DNA of 38,248 bases from an uncultured Bacteroidia bacterium (GCA_902774155.1 CACYHF010000014.1:1-38248); one strand, 5' to 3'. Counted from the first letter of the stretch, positions 16,374 through 25,277 are shown. Translations and numbers: made by a program. Notes: generated from the letters alone by a model not told the origin.

Positions 16374-16676
16374 TTAAAAATCCGGGATGATTCTCTTTTC
16401 CTTAACCTTACTGGTATCCCGCAGCTGACGGACATATTCCACGGGATCCATATCCCGGCCGCCAAAGGCGTCTTCGTCCGGGATCAAATCTTTGAAGGGG
16501 CCGGTAAAGGGGCCGGTATAGAGTTCTTCCTCGGATGGAAAGCTGAGGGTGAAAGTGCCGGCGGTATTTTCTTCCAGCTTCACCTTGGCGCCGTCCTTGA
16601 CACCCAGCTTTTTCAGGATAGCCGAGGGGATGATGATGCCCCGGCTGTTGCCGATACGGATAATGGTGGTTTCCAT
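16374..16676 (-). CDS. vapB: AbrB/MazE-type antitoxin
   Basis: 100 aa. The N-terminal swapped-hairpin DNA-binding domain METTIIRIGNSRGIIIPSAI plus LKKLGVKDGAKVKLEE is a standard SpoVT-AbrB/MazE fold. The C-terminal acidic tail (about 55-100, EEELYTGPFTGPFKDLIPDEDAF) would wrap the toxin. The start is METTII at 16676: a perfect promoter and an inverted repeat lie immediately upstream, inside what would otherwise be a longer ORF. Paired with vapC 3 nt downstream. Confidence 0.9.
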   Translation of the reverse strand: METTIIRIGNSRGIIIPSAILKKLGVKDGAKVKLEENTAGTFTLSFPSEEELYTGPFTGPFKDLIPDEDAFGGRDMDPVEYVRQLRDTSKVKEKRIIPDF

Positions 16677-16681
16677 ACTTC

Positions 16682-16698
16682 TGTCGATTTCTACGACA
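16682..16698. promoter_or_regulatory. candidate operator of the toxin-antitoxin operon
   Basis: Inverted repeat TGTCG-ATTTCTA-CGACA between the -7 box (16697-16704) and the antitoxin ATG at 16676. The position suits autoregulation by the AbrB-type antitoxin. The arms are only 5 bp, so this is tentative. Confidence 0.5.
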
Positions 16699-16727
16699 AA
16701 AGTAGGAAAGTTGTTACAAAAAAGCAA
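16697..16727 (-). promoter_or_regulatory. promoter of the toxin-antitoxin operon
   Basis: On the minus strand, TTG (16727-16725), an exact 20-nt spacer and TACTTTTG (16704-16697). Full match to the Bacteroidota consensus, 20 nt before the antitoxin start. Confidence 0.75.
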
Positions 16728-16762
16728 ATCCGTTAGTACATTTAAAGAAAGTGCTTCCATAG

Positions 16763-17947
16763 TCAGATGAGTTCAAGGACCAGTTCCACGTCGCCGAAAT
16801 GTATGGGTTTACCACTGTTTTTCTCAATGTAGGAAAGAGTCAGGGGCCCCCGCCAGATAACATCGTCCCGACTATTCAGCGGTATTTTGATCTCCACACT
16901 ATATGTTTTAGAGTTGTACTTTACCGTGGTTTCGAACGCCCAGGTTTTCTGCGTGCCACCATCGTCTTCGACCATCAAAAACGCACATTTTTCAAGTTGC
17001 AGCTTTTTCAGTTCGCTCCAATCCGACACCAGGACGGCATTGAACGGTAACTCCTGTCCCACCTGGTTGCGACGGACGACAATCATAAAATCGGTAACAC
17101 TGGGCTGATACTGTCGCAGATCATCATCCGTACCCGCTTTTACGGTTTCTACGGCCCCGAATTTTACAATCACCTCCGCCCCGCCGGCAAACCAGCAATC
17201 GTATTGCCGATGAGCTTTGAACGAGCGGAGAACCAGCGTCTGGATGTCCTCATCGGCCTTGGTCACCAGGATGTCCCCGCCTCCGTTTCCCCAGGAAGGA
17301 TCTTCCCGGCGCCGCAGTTCCAGGCTTTTATAATCCGCGTCGGAATTGCGGTTTACCACCCACACGGGCCGCTCCCGGGCCATTTGTTCGTCCACCATCA
17401 GCTTCCTGACACTCCCGTCCGGCAGTAGCTCATAGCCCTCGTTCCGTTCCGCTCCGTCGCCCGGGTCATAGGTAATCACCGGCAGCTGGCTGCCGTCCCA
17501 GTCTTCCGCGCCGGGCCAATAAATCTGCACATCGGAAGCCGCCAGGGAATCCAGCCAGGCCGATGCGTCTCCGGATTCCCCTTTGGTGACAAAGCGTGCC
17601 TCCGCGGCCTCCCGGAGCAGTTCCCGCAGCGGACGCTTGTACGCCGACGCCTTGGTGGATGGGATTGTACCCACCCCGGAACCAGGCGAAGAGAATAAAT
17701 CCTGCATCCGGTATTCGGAATCATAACCGTTGCCGGCCGAAGACGTGCTTCCTTCCTGCACCTCTGCCACCTGTTCCGGCCCCAGCGGGACCGTGGACAG
17801 AAGCTGCGCCACCTCTTCCAGCGTGATAAAGCCGCTGTTGGTCTCTTCCGCTTCCTCTCTGGGAAGCTCTTCGAATTTGTCGCAGCCCGTCAGCAGGGCG
17901 GCGAACAGGGCACCCACGGCACCCCAAAATAAAAATCCGTACTTCAT
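16763..17947 (-). CDS. lipoprotein of unknown function
   Basis: 394 aa, family not recognised. The lipoprotein signal ends in AALLTGCDKFEELPREEAEE: Cys22 followed by an acidic stretch, which suits surface export in Bacteroidota. Two regions can be seen. An N-terminal third (about 30-150) is low-complexity, acidic and serine-rich. A C-terminal part (about 150-394) looks beta-rich, with YELLPDGSVRKLMVDE, DFMIVVRRNQVGQELPFNAV and VKYNSKTYSVEIKIPLNSRD. The gene stands alone between terminator-separated prmC and the toxin-antitoxin promoter. TACTTTG lies only 4 nt before the ATG, so the transcript may be nearly leaderless. Confidence 0.75.
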   Translation of the reverse strand: MKYGFLFWGAVGALFAALLTGCDKFEELPREEAEETNSGFITLEEVAQLLSTVPLGPEQVAEVQEGSTSSAGNGYDSEYRMQDLFSSPGSGVGTIPSTKASAYKRPLRELLREAAEARFVTKGESGDASAWLDSLAASDVQIYWPGAEDWDGSQLPVITYDPGDGAERNEGYELLPDGSVRKLMVDEQMARERPVWVVNRNSDADYKSLELRRREDPSWGNGGGDILVTKADEDIQTLVLRSFKAHRQYDCWFAGGAEVIVKFGAVETVKAGTDDDLRQYQPSVTDFMIVVRRNQVGQELPFNAVLVSDWSELKKLQLEKCAFLMVEDDGGTQKTWAFETTVKYNSKTYSVEIKIPLNSRDDVIWRGPLTLSYIEKNSGKPIHFGDVELVLELI

Positions 17948-18000
17948 GGTGCAAAGTACGGAAACGGCAGCCGTTTAAAAAAGTTTTACACGCTTATTTG

Positions 18001-18032
18001 AAAAACAGGCCCCAGACGCGCGTCAGAGGCCT
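18001..18032 (-). terminator. intrinsic terminator of the mrcA-ddl-prmC operon
   Basis: On the minus strand, AGGCC...GGCCT arms (18032-18028 with 18011-18007) enclose a GACG/CGTC inner stem. The hairpin is followed by GTTTTTC (bases 18006-18000). The stem includes the first bases of the prmC stop codon. Confidence 0.65.
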
Positions 18033-18933
18033 ATTTTGCATAAAAGACAAAGCGATTTTTATCGTAAAAATCCGTTACCAGCGATGTTTGGGAAAAGCCG
18101 GAATCGGCAAAAAGGGTCTCGGTTTCCTTGCCCAGGACTTCGTTGATCTCCGTTAGCCCCTTCCCCTCCGGGGACAGGAAGCGGTGCGACCAGCGGGCAA
18201 TGGCACGATAGTACAGGAAAGGATTGTCGTCCGGCACGAAGAGAGCGCTGGCCGGTTCATAGTCCACCACGTTGCGCCGCAGCAACGGGCGCTCCTTCTC
18301 CATAATATAGGGCGGATTGGAGAGAATCAGGTCGAAGGGGCCGTAATTGAATTCCTGCTCCGTGTCCAGGACATCGGCCGCCAAGAAAGTGGGCGCCAGG
18401 GCACCCGTCGATTTGAGTTCCGACGAGAAATTCTGGCTCCGGGCCACGGCCAGCGCCTCTTCCGAAATATCCACCCCCACCACACGCGCACCCGGCACCG
18501 AAAGGGCTACGGACCAGGCGATATTGCCCGAGCCGGTGCACAGGTCCAGCACGCGGACAGGGTCGGCCGATTTGCCATATGCCCCGCGCATCCGCTTGAT
18601 GCGGCCGGCAATCTTGAGGGCTTCGCGCACCAGCAGCTCCGTCTCCGGCCGGGGGATGAGCACGTCGGGCGTGACGCGAAAACTCCGGCCGGCGAATTCC
18701 GTGCGGCCGATCACATATTGGATGGGCTCTCCGGCCTGCAGGCGTACCAGGGCTTCGGCCAGGGGCTTCTCCCCCTTCTTGTCAATTTGATACTGAGGCT
18801 CGACGATATGGGTGTAGTTCTTGGTGCCGATGATTTCCTCGCACAGCATAAGCACGATAGCGCGTGCCTCGGCCGTGGGGTACAGCGTCTCCAGCGCAGC
18901 GACGCCCTTTTTCAGGAAATCTACCAGCAGCAT
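18031..18933 (-). CDS. prmC: peptide chain release factor N5-glutamine methyltransferase
   Basis: 300 aa. It methylates the glutamine of the GGQ motif in RF1 and RF2. The N-terminal helical domain ends in GEPIQYVIGRTEFAGRSF. VLIPRPETELLV, the SAM-binding VLDLCTGSGNIAWSVAL and VVGVDISEEALAVA, and the catalytic NPPYI are the standard PrmC/HemK motifs. Family length. It begins 3 nt after ddl stops, so it is the last gene of a PBP1A-ddl-prmC operon and is followed by a terminator. Confidence 0.95.
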   Translation of the reverse strand: MLLVDFLKKGVAALETLYPTAEARAIVLMLCEEIIGTKNYTHIVEPQYQIDKKGEKPLAEALVRLQAGEPIQYVIGRTEFAGRSFRVTPDVLIPRPETELLVREALKIAGRIKRMRGAYGKSADPVRVLDLCTGSGNIAWSVALSVPGARVVGVDISEEALAVARSQNFSSELKSTGALAPTFLAADVLDTEQEFNYGPFDLILSNPPYIMEKERPLLRRNVVDYEPASALFVPDDNPFLYYRAIARWSHRFLSPEGKGLTEINEVLGKETETLFADSGFSQTSLVTDFYDKNRFVFYAK

Positions 18934-18936
18934 ACC

Positions 18937-19956
18937 CTATGCGTTTTCGATGATGGTGGTGAGGAAGTCGGTGATGGTGATGCCGGCGGCACGAATCATC
19001 TTGGGTACCAGGGAGGCGTTGGTCATACCGGGAATGATGTTCACCTCCAGGAAATAGATTCCGTCCGGGGCCGACAGGTAATCCATACGCACAAGGCCCT
19101 TGCAGCCCAGCCGGCGGTAGATACGCTTGGAGATGTCCTGTACCTGGTCCCGAAGGGCATCCGGGATCTGGGCCGGGCAAACTTCCTGGCTATAACCGTT
19201 GTATTTGGCGTCGTAGTCGAACCAGCCTGTCTGAGAAATGATTTCGATAACCGGAAGCGCCTGTACCTGCGTGCCATCGAAATAAACCGCACAGGTAAGT
19301 TCGTGCTCACTGGGGATGGCGGCCTCCACCAGCACGGAATCGCCTTCTGAGAAGGCATAGCGGATGGCGGCGGGAAGTTCTTCGGCCTGGTCTACCTTTG
19401 TGATGCCGAAACTGGAGCCGCCGTTGGTGGGCTTCACGAAAAGCGGAAGACCCAGCGAGGAAAGCACCTGCTTGCAGAATTCCTCCATATCTTCTCCCTG
19501 GCGGATAAAGGCATCCGGTGCCAGTTTCACGTAGTCCAGCGAGCGAAGGTAGTTCTTGCAGGAATATTTGTCGAAGGCTACCGTGGTGACGAAAGCGCTG
19601 CACGAGGAGTGCGGAACGCCCAGCATTTCCAGATAACCCTGCAGGAGACCGGTTTCCCCGGGGGCACCGTGCTGCATGATGTAGGCGAAGTCAAACTTCA
19701 CCTTTTCTCCCAAGACCATCACGGAGAAATCCGACTTGTCGATTTCCGGCTGGGCCCCTTCCGGGAAAGGCTGGCGCATAGCATTGGCCTTGCGCATGGC
19801 CACCAGTTTCCAACTGCCGAAACGGGCGAAAATCTCATAGACATCGTACTGGAACTCATCGATGCGGGAAGCCGTGAATTCCCCACTGCGGCACGCTACC
19901 TCCCATTCGGAAGAATCGGAGCCATAAATTACGGCGATGGATTGATACTTGGCCAT
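18937..19956 (-). CDS. ddl: D-alanine--D-alanine ligase
   Basis: 339 aa, an ATP-grasp enzyme that makes D-Ala-D-Ala for peptidoglycan. Seen motifs: the N-terminal IAVIYGSDSSEWEVA, MQHGAPGETGLLQGYLEMLGV (the usual HGxxGEDG, here with a Thr), LPLFVKPTNGGSSFGITKV, AIPSEHELTCAVY, LVRMDYLSAPDGIYFLEVN and NIIPGMTNASLVPKM. The length is normal. It begins 1 nt after the PBP1A stop. This coupling of a cell-wall polymerase with precursor synthesis makes sense. Confidence 0.95.
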   Translation of the reverse strand: MAKYQSIAVIYGSDSSEWEVACRSGEFTASRIDEFQYDVYEIFARFGSWKLVAMRKANAMRQPFPEGAQPEIDKSDFSVMVLGEKVKFDFAYIMQHGAPGETGLLQGYLEMLGVPHSSCSAFVTTVAFDKYSCKNYLRSLDYVKLAPDAFIRQGEDMEEFCKQVLSSLGLPLFVKPTNGGSSFGITKVDQAEELPAAIRYAFSEGDSVLVEAAIPSEHELTCAVYFDGTQVQALPVIEIISQTGWFDYDAKYNGYSQEVCPAQIPDALRDQVQDISKRIYRRLGCKGLVRMDYLSAPDGIYFLEVNIIPGMTNASLVPKMIRAAGITITDFLTTIIENA

Positions 19957-19957
19957 C

Positions 19958-22279
19958 TTATTCGAAATAATAATTTTCCAAATCTGTCTTTTCCGGCGCA
20001 GCGCCTTCCTCCGCTCCCGGATTACAGAAATTACCCTTCAGGGCTTCAGGGAAGACGTCGGAGGGGGAAATGCCCAGCGTCCCGTCCTTGATTACTTTCT
20101 GCATCCAGAGTCCCCAGATGGGCAGGGCCATATTGGCACCTTGTCCCAGGTTGTTGTTGGAGAAATGCACATAGCGGTCTTCGGCCCCTACCCACACGCC
20201 GGCCGTGATGCGGGGCGTGTAGCCGATGAACCAACCGTCGGAGTTGTCGTTGGTGGTACCGGTCTTGCCGGCTATCTCTCCCTTGAGACCGTATTTGAAA
20301 CGCAGGCGGACGCCCGTACCGTGGTCTACCACGGCCTGCATCATCTGGATCATGGCACCGGTGGCCCGCTGGGAGAGCGCCTCCCGCTTGCGGCCCCGGA
20401 ACTGACCCAGGATATTGCCGTCGCTGTCTTCAATGCGCGTAACAAACAACGGATAGGTATAGGTGCCCCCGGAAGGGAAAGTGTTGTACGCCGTTACCAT
20501 ATCGTAGACGGAGAGGTCTGCCGCACCTACGCACAGGGATGCCACAGGGTCAATGACGCCGCCGATGCCCATCTTCCGCATCATAGCCACCATTGAGGCG
20601 GGTCCCAGCTGCTTCATCAGATAGGCCGCTACGGAATTGGAGCTGTGCGCCAGGCCCCAGGTGAGGTCTACCATAGTTCCATCTGCGTGCGTGTCCTGAG
20701 GCGTCCAGGTTTCGTCTCCGTTCACTACAATCACCACCGGGGAATTGAGGACAGGGTCGCACGGGGTCATACCGGATTCCATAGCCAGGGTATAGATGAA
20801 CGGTTTCACGGTGGAGCCCACCTGACGCCGGCCCTGGCGGACATTGTCATACTTGAAGTAACGGTAATCCGGACCGCCTACATAGGCCTTCACGTTGCCC
20901 GTACCCGGCTCGATGGCCATAAACGCAGCGCGGAAGAAAGACTTGTAATAGCGGATGGAGTCGTCCGGGGTCATGAGGGTGTCCCGGTAACCGGGTTTAT
21001 CCCAGGTGAACACGCGCATCTTCACCGGCTCCGAGAAACTCTTGTCTATCTCTGCCTGGCTGTGACCCGAGGCCTTCATCATACGGGTTCTGTCGCTCCA
21101 GCGACGGGCCTGCTTGAGGGTGGTCTCGATAATGGCCGGGTCTGTATCTGAGGTGAACGGCGCGTTCTTTCGGTATTTCAGCTCCCGGAAGAAGGCTTTC
21201 TGCAGGTCTTTGCCCAGATGCTCTGCAATGGCTTCCTCCGCGTAGCGCTGCATTTTATAATTGATGGTAGTATAGATGCGCAGGCCGTCCTGATCCAGGT
21301 TGTAGGGCGTTCCGTCGCTTTTACTGTTCTTGTTCAGCCAGCCATAGAGGGGATCATCGGCCCAGAGGAGGGAGTCTACCTGATAATCCTCTGCATAGGT
21401 GTACGACTTGCGCTTGGGTTTTTCCGCGCTCATGATGCGGCGCAGCATATCACGGAAATACGGACCCACACCGGTGGTGCGGTCTCCCTGACGGGTGTGC
21501 AGGGTGATGGGCAGGGCCTTGAGGGAATCGCAGGCCTCTCTGGTGAGATAGTCCATAGAGCACATACGGTCCAGCACTACGTTGCGGCGGCGCAGGGCGT
21601 GCTCCGGATTCAGGGTGGGATTGTAGCGAGTGGGCTTGTTCACCATCCCAACCAGCACCGCACTCTCTTCCGTTAACAATTCTGCCGGCCTTTTCCCGAA
21701 GAACTGGTTGGAGGCCGATGAAATGCCGTAGGAATTGGAGCCGAAGAAAACGGCGTTCAGGTACATCACCAGGATTTCGTCCTTGGTGTAGTTCCTTTCC
21801 AGCTTGATGGCCGTAATCCACTCCTTGAGTTTGATCCAGACCATCTCCAATTTGTTGACGTGGGCCTGGCGGGGATAAAGCGTCTTGGCCAGCTGCTGGG
21901 TGATGGTGGAACCGCCACCCTGAGAGGAATCACGGGAAAGGAGCGTACGGAACAATACGCGGCCCAGCGACGGCAGGTCTACGCCGGAGTGTTGATAGAA
22001 GCGTTTGTCTTCCGTGGCTACCGTGGCCTGTACCAGTGAAGGGGCCAGTTCCTCATAGGTGACGAAGGTTCGGTTCTCTATATGATAAGTGGTAAGGATC
22101 TCCCCTTCTTCCGCGATTACCTGGGTGGCCAGTTTGGAGTCCGGGTTCTCCAGTTCCTCGATGGAGGGAATATCGGCAAAGACCCCGACCAGGCACAACA
22201 GAATCACTACCAGCAATACGGGGATGATGAGCAGGGCCCAGAACCACTTTGTTATCGTTTTCTTTGTATTTTCGGTCAT
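19958..22279 (-). CDS. mrcA: class A penicillin-binding protein (PBP1A)
   Basis: 773 aa bifunctional peptidoglycan glycosyltransferase/transpeptidase. It has a short cytoplasmic N-terminus and one transmembrane helix (about 14-36). The GT51 domain shows ATEDKRFYQHSGVD, QGGGSTITQQLAKTLY and KDEILVMYLNAVFFGSNSYG. The transpeptidase domain shows VGSTVKPFIYTLAMESG (catalytic Ser of SxxK), the SSNSVAAY box, and GKTGTTNDNSDGWFIGYTP. The ATG at 22279 (MTENTKKTITKW) is preferred to a longer ORF reaching into the upstream palindrome. First gene of the operon with ddl and prmC; divergent from topA. Confidence 0.95.
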   Translation of the reverse strand: MTENTKKTITKWFWALLIIPVLLVVILLCLVGVFADIPSIEELENPDSKLATQVIAEEGEILTTYHIENRTFVTYEELAPSLVQATVATEDKRFYQHSGVDLPSLGRVLFRTLLSRDSSQGGGSTITQQLAKTLYPRQAHVNKLEMVWIKLKEWITAIKLERNYTKDEILVMYLNAVFFGSNSYGISSASNQFFGKRPAELLTEESAVLVGMVNKPTRYNPTLNPEHALRRRNVVLDRMCSMDYLTREACDSLKALPITLHTRQGDRTTGVGPYFRDMLRRIMSAEKPKRKSYTYAEDYQVDSLLWADDPLYGWLNKNSKSDGTPYNLDQDGLRIYTTINYKMQRYAEEAIAEHLGKDLQKAFFRELKYRKNAPFTSDTDPAIIETTLKQARRWSDRTRMMKASGHSQAEIDKSFSEPVKMRVFTWDKPGYRDTLMTPDDSIRYYKSFFRAAFMAIEPGTGNVKAYVGGPDYRYFKYDNVRQGRRQVGSTVKPFIYTLAMESGMTPCDPVLNSPVVIVVNGDETWTPQDTHADGTMVDLTWGLAHSSNSVAAYLMKQLGPASMVAMMRKMGIGGVIDPVASLCVGAADLSVYDMVTAYNTFPSGGTYTYPLFVTRIEDSDGNILGQFRGRKREALSQRATGAMIQMMQAVVDHGTGVRLRFKYGLKGEIAGKTGTTNDNSDGWFIGYTPRITAGVWVGAEDRYVHFSNNNLGQGANMALPIWGLWMQKVIKDGTLGISPSDVFPEALKGNFCNPGAEEGAAPEKTDLENYYFE

Positions 22280-22303
22280 GGCGAAAAAATCTTCTCTTGC
22301 GTA

Positions 22304-22320
22304 CAAGACCTTAGGTCTTG
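22304..22320. promoter_or_regulatory. 17-bp perfect palindrome in the mrcA leader
   Basis: CAAGACCT-T-AGGTCTTG, 25 nt before the PBP1A start, just downstream of a TATTTTTG box on the minus strand (22344-22337). Likely a binding site for a dimeric regulator or a small leader hairpin. A related half-site (AGGTC) recurs before topA. Confidence 0.5.
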
Positions 22321-22353
22321 CCAAAAGTTCAACTTACAAAAATAAGCAGAAAA

Positions 22354-22386
22354 TTTGGAAATATCCCGGATTTCTCTGTTACTTTG
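22354..22386 (+). promoter_or_regulatory. probable topA promoter
   Basis: TTTG (22354-22357), a 21-nt spacer and TTACTTTG (22379-22386), one base off TAnnTTTG. Between it and the ATG at 22425 lies an inverted repeat, AGGTC-ACCA-GACCT (22398-22411). Confidence 0.5.
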
Positions 22387-22424
22387 CATAAAATTTAAGG
22401 TCACCAGACCTGAAAAACAACGAT

Positions 22425-24737
22425 ATGGAGGGAAACAAAAATTTAGTGATTGTGGAGTCTCCCGGGAAGGTGAAGACCATTCAGCAATACCTGGGAAAAG
22501 ACTATCTTGTCAAGGCCTCGATCGGCCATATCCGGGATTTGGAAGATCATAAACTGAGCGTGGACGTGGAACATGGTTTTACGCCAGAATACGTAGTTCC
22601 GGCCGAAAAGAAAAAAGTGGTGGCCGAACTCAAGAAACTCTCAGAAAAAGCTTCCACCGTGTGGCTGGCCTCCGATGAGGACCGTGAAGGAGAAGCCATT
22701 TCCTGGCACTTGCGCGAGACGCTGGAGCTCCCGGAGGACAAAACCCGCCGTATCGTCTTCCACGAAATCACCCCTTCCGCCATCCTGCACGCCATTGAGC
22801 ATCCGCGCGACATTGATATGAACCTGGTGAACGCCCAACAGGCACGCCGCGTTCTGGACCGCCTGGTGGGTTTTGAACTGTCCCCCATCCTTTGGCGCAA
22901 GATCCAGCCCAAGCTCAGCGCCGGGCGCGTACAAAGCGTGGCCCTGCGCCTGATCGTGGACCGCGAAAAGGAAATTATGGCTTTCCAGCCGGAGCCTTAC
23001 TACCGCGTAGATGCCCTGTTCCAACCGGAGAACACGGACCAGACGGTGAAAGCCACCCTGGAAACCCGCCTCCCCTCGGAGGAGGAAGCCCGCCGCTTCC
23101 TGGAAAACAGTATCGGCGCCAGCTATCACGTGTGCTCCATCGAAAAGAAGGAGGGGGTCCGGGTTCCTTCGGCCCCTTTCACCACCTCTACCCTGCAGCA
23201 GGAAGCTGCCCGGAAGCTTCGTTTCCCGGTTTCCACCACTATGCGCCTGGCCCAGGCCCTGTACGAGCGAGGTCTCATCACCTATATGCGTACAGACTCC
23301 ACCAACCTGTCTTCCCTGGCCCTGAACACGGCCAAAAAATATATCCTGGAGAATTTCGGACCGGCGTATTCCCATCCGCGCCAGTACCGGACCAAGTCCA
23401 AGGGCGCCCAGGAAGCCCACGAAGCCATCCGCCCTACCTATATTGAAAATACGGAAATTGAAGGGACTTCCCAGGAAAAGAAGCTCTACGAACTCATCTG
23501 GAAACGCACGGTAGCTTCCCAAATGGCCGAAAGCCGTGTCATGAACACCAGCCTCAAGGTGGCATCCGACAAACGGCCGGAACTCTTTGCCCTGCAGTCT
23601 ATGGAACTGCTCTTCGACGGTTATATGAAAGTGTACCTGGAAGGACGCGACGAGGAAGACCCGGATCCGGAGCAAGTACTGCTGCCGGAAATTAAAAACG
23701 GCTGCCTGATGAAGGAGAAAGGCCTTTCTGCCCAATGTAAGTTTACCACGCCTCCCGTGCGCTATTCAGAAGCCACCCTGGTGAAGAAACTGGAAGAGCT
23801 GGGAATCGGCCGGCCTTCCACCTATGCAACAACGGTGGACACGCTTACCCGAGGCCGCGGCTATGCCGTCAAAGGGGATAAAGAAGGCACGTCGTTCCGT
23901 GTAACCAACCTGACCCTCCGCGGCAACACCATCAAGACCTCCCAGAAAGTGGAAATCGTCGGGGCCGAAAAAGGCAAGTTGCTGCCGCAGGAAATCGGCC
24001 TCATCGTCACCGACTATCTGGTGGAGAACTTCACGGACATCCTGGACTACGACTTCACCGCCAATGTGGAGACCGATTTCGACGAAGTGGCCGAGGGCCG
24101 GAAAACCTGGACCGATACCATCGCCGCCTTCTATGAACCGTTCCATTCCCACGTGGAGCAGGTAATGGCCAACCGGACCTACAACAACAAGGTAACCCGG
24201 GAAATCGGCATTGCACCGGACGGTGAGAAAGTGATTGCCTCCTTCGGCAAATTCGGCGCCTACGTCCAGAAGGGCGAAGGTGAAAACCGGCAAAGCGCTT
24301 CCCTGGCAAAAGGCCAGCTCATCGAAACCCTTACGCTGGATCAGGCCTTGAAGCTTCTGGAGTTGCCCCGCACCGTGGGACAACTGGACGGGGTGGACAT
24401 CGTGGCCCAGCGCGGCCGTTTTGGTCCATACCTTAAATATGGGGATAAAAATGTCAAATTACCCCGGGGCATCGATCCTTTACAGGTGGATCTGGAAACC
24501 TGCATCGACCTGATTCGGGAATCCACCGATCCTGCCCGGACGGCACCGGTTTATCTGGCGGAATTTGGGGAAATCAAGGTGATTGATGGCCGATATGGCC
24601 CTTATATCAAGGTGGGCGACTCCAATTATAAGCTTCCCAAGGGAACCCAGGCGTCCAAGTTGACGGAGGCCGATTGTCAGGCAATCATTAACGGCTCCGA
24701 ACCTACAAAAAAATCAAGAGGCAGGCGTAAAAATTAA
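22425..24737 (+). CDS. topA: DNA topoisomerase I (type IA)
   Basis: 770 aa. It relaxes negative supercoils by cutting one strand through a 5'-phosphotyrosine. The N-terminal TOPRIM domain has LVIVESPGKVKTIQQYLG and the acidic triad SDEDREGEAISW. QQARRVLDRLVGFELSPILW, AGRVQSVALRLI and the active-site LITYMRTDSTNLS (Tyr about 287) follow. The C-terminus has no visible C4 zinc fingers; it carries FGKFGAYVQ-, RGRFGPYLKYGD- and GRYGPYIKVGD-type repeats and ends in a basic KKSRGRRKN tail. That is a known C-terminal variant of bacterial TopA. Length fits. Single gene, with its own promoter. Confidence 0.96.
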   Translation: MEGNKNLVIVESPGKVKTIQQYLGKDYLVKASIGHIRDLEDHKLSVDVEHGFTPEYVVPAEKKKVVAELKKLSEKASTVWLASDEDREGEAISWHLRETLELPEDKTRRIVFHEITPSAILHAIEHPRDIDMNLVNAQQARRVLDRLVGFELSPILWRKIQPKLSAGRVQSVALRLIVDREKEIMAFQPEPYYRVDALFQPENTDQTVKATLETRLPSEEEARRFLENSIGASYHVCSIEKKEGVRVPSAPFTTSTLQQEAARKLRFPVSTTMRLAQALYERGLITYMRTDSTNLSSLALNTAKKYILENFGPAYSHPRQYRTKSKGAQEAHEAIRPTYIENTEIEGTSQEKKLYELIWKRTVASQMAESRVMNTSLKVASDKRPELFALQSMELLFDGYMKVYLEGRDEEDPDPEQVLLPEIKNGCLMKEKGLSAQCKFTTPPVRYSEATLVKKLEELGIGRPSTYATTVDTLTRGRGYAVKGDKEGTSFRVTNLTLRGNTIKTSQKVEIVGAEKGKLLPQEIGLIVTDYLVENFTDILDYDFTANVETDFDEVAEGRKTWTDTIAAFYEPFHSHVEQVMANRTYNNKVTREIGIAPDGEKVIASFGKFGAYVQKGEGENRQSASLAKGQLIETLTLDQALKLLELPRTVGQLDGVDIVAQRGRFGPYLKYGDKNVKLPRGIDPLQVDLETCIDLIRESTDPARTAPVYLAEFGEIKVIDGRYGPYIKVGDSNYKLPKGTQASKLTEADCQAIINGSEPTKKSRGRRKN

Positions 24738-24747
24738 AAAATTGTTT

Positions 24748-24755
24748 TAAATTTG
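24748..24755 (+). promoter_or_regulatory. possible -7 box of the Lrp-type regulator
   Basis: TAAATTTG, 27 nt before the ATG at 24783, in an AT-rich stretch after topA. No TTG at the usual distance, so only half of the consensus is present. Confidence 0.4.
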
Positions 24756-24782
24756 CGGCGCTGAGTTTTAAGTTAAAAGTCC

Positions 24783-25277
24783 ATGTCCACTTACCACATC
24801 GACCAGATTGACCAGAAAATCCTTTCTTTTCTGGTAAAGAATGCCCGCATGCCATTCCTGGAAATCGCCCGTGAATGCGGCGTTTCCGGCGCTGCCATCC
24901 ACCAGCGTTTCAAACGTTTGGAAGCCAACGGTGTTATTACGGGTTCCCGCCTGCAGGTGAAACCCCAGGCGCTGGGGCTTAACGTCTGCGCCTTTGTGAG
25001 CATTTCCCTGTCGGAATCCACCAAGTATCCGGAAGTGATCTCCAACCTGAAGAAGATTCCGGAAATTGTGGAATGTCACTTCATCACCGGCAAATACGCC
25101 ATCCTGGCCAAGCTGTACTGCCTGGACAACGACCACCTGATGGAAGTGCTGCTGAACACCATCCAGAAAATTCCATACATCCAGTCCACCGATACCATGA
25201 TTTCCCTGGACGAACCCATCGAGCGTCAGGTTTGGGTAAAAGACTTCAAGAGTACCACCTACACCGGCAGGGATTGA
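24783..25277 (+). CDS. Lrp/AsnC family transcriptional regulator
   Basis: 164 aa, the usual size. The N-terminal helix-turn-helix shows HIDQIDQKILSFLVKNARMP and FLEIARECGVSGAAIHQRFKRLEANGVITGS. The C-terminal RAM/effector domain shows GLNVCAFVSISLSES, IPEIVECHFITGKYAILAKL and IQSTDTMISLDEPIER. These regulators sense amino acids or related metabolites and form multimers on DNA. The target is not evident from the neighbours. The 3' end overlaps convergent ispD by 19 bp. Confidence 0.93.
   Translation: MSTYHIDQIDQKILSFLVKNARMPFLEIARECGVSGAAIHQRFKRLEANGVITGSRLQVKPQALGLNVCAFVSISLSESTKYPEVISNLKKIPEIVECHFITGKYAILAKLYCLDNDHLMEVLLNTIQKIPYIQSTDTMISLDEPIERQVWVKDFKSTTYTGRD

Noticed and set aside
22641-23735. 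364-codon minus-strand frame opposite topA
   Set aside because: Antisense to the conserved TopA core; no recognisable protein features.
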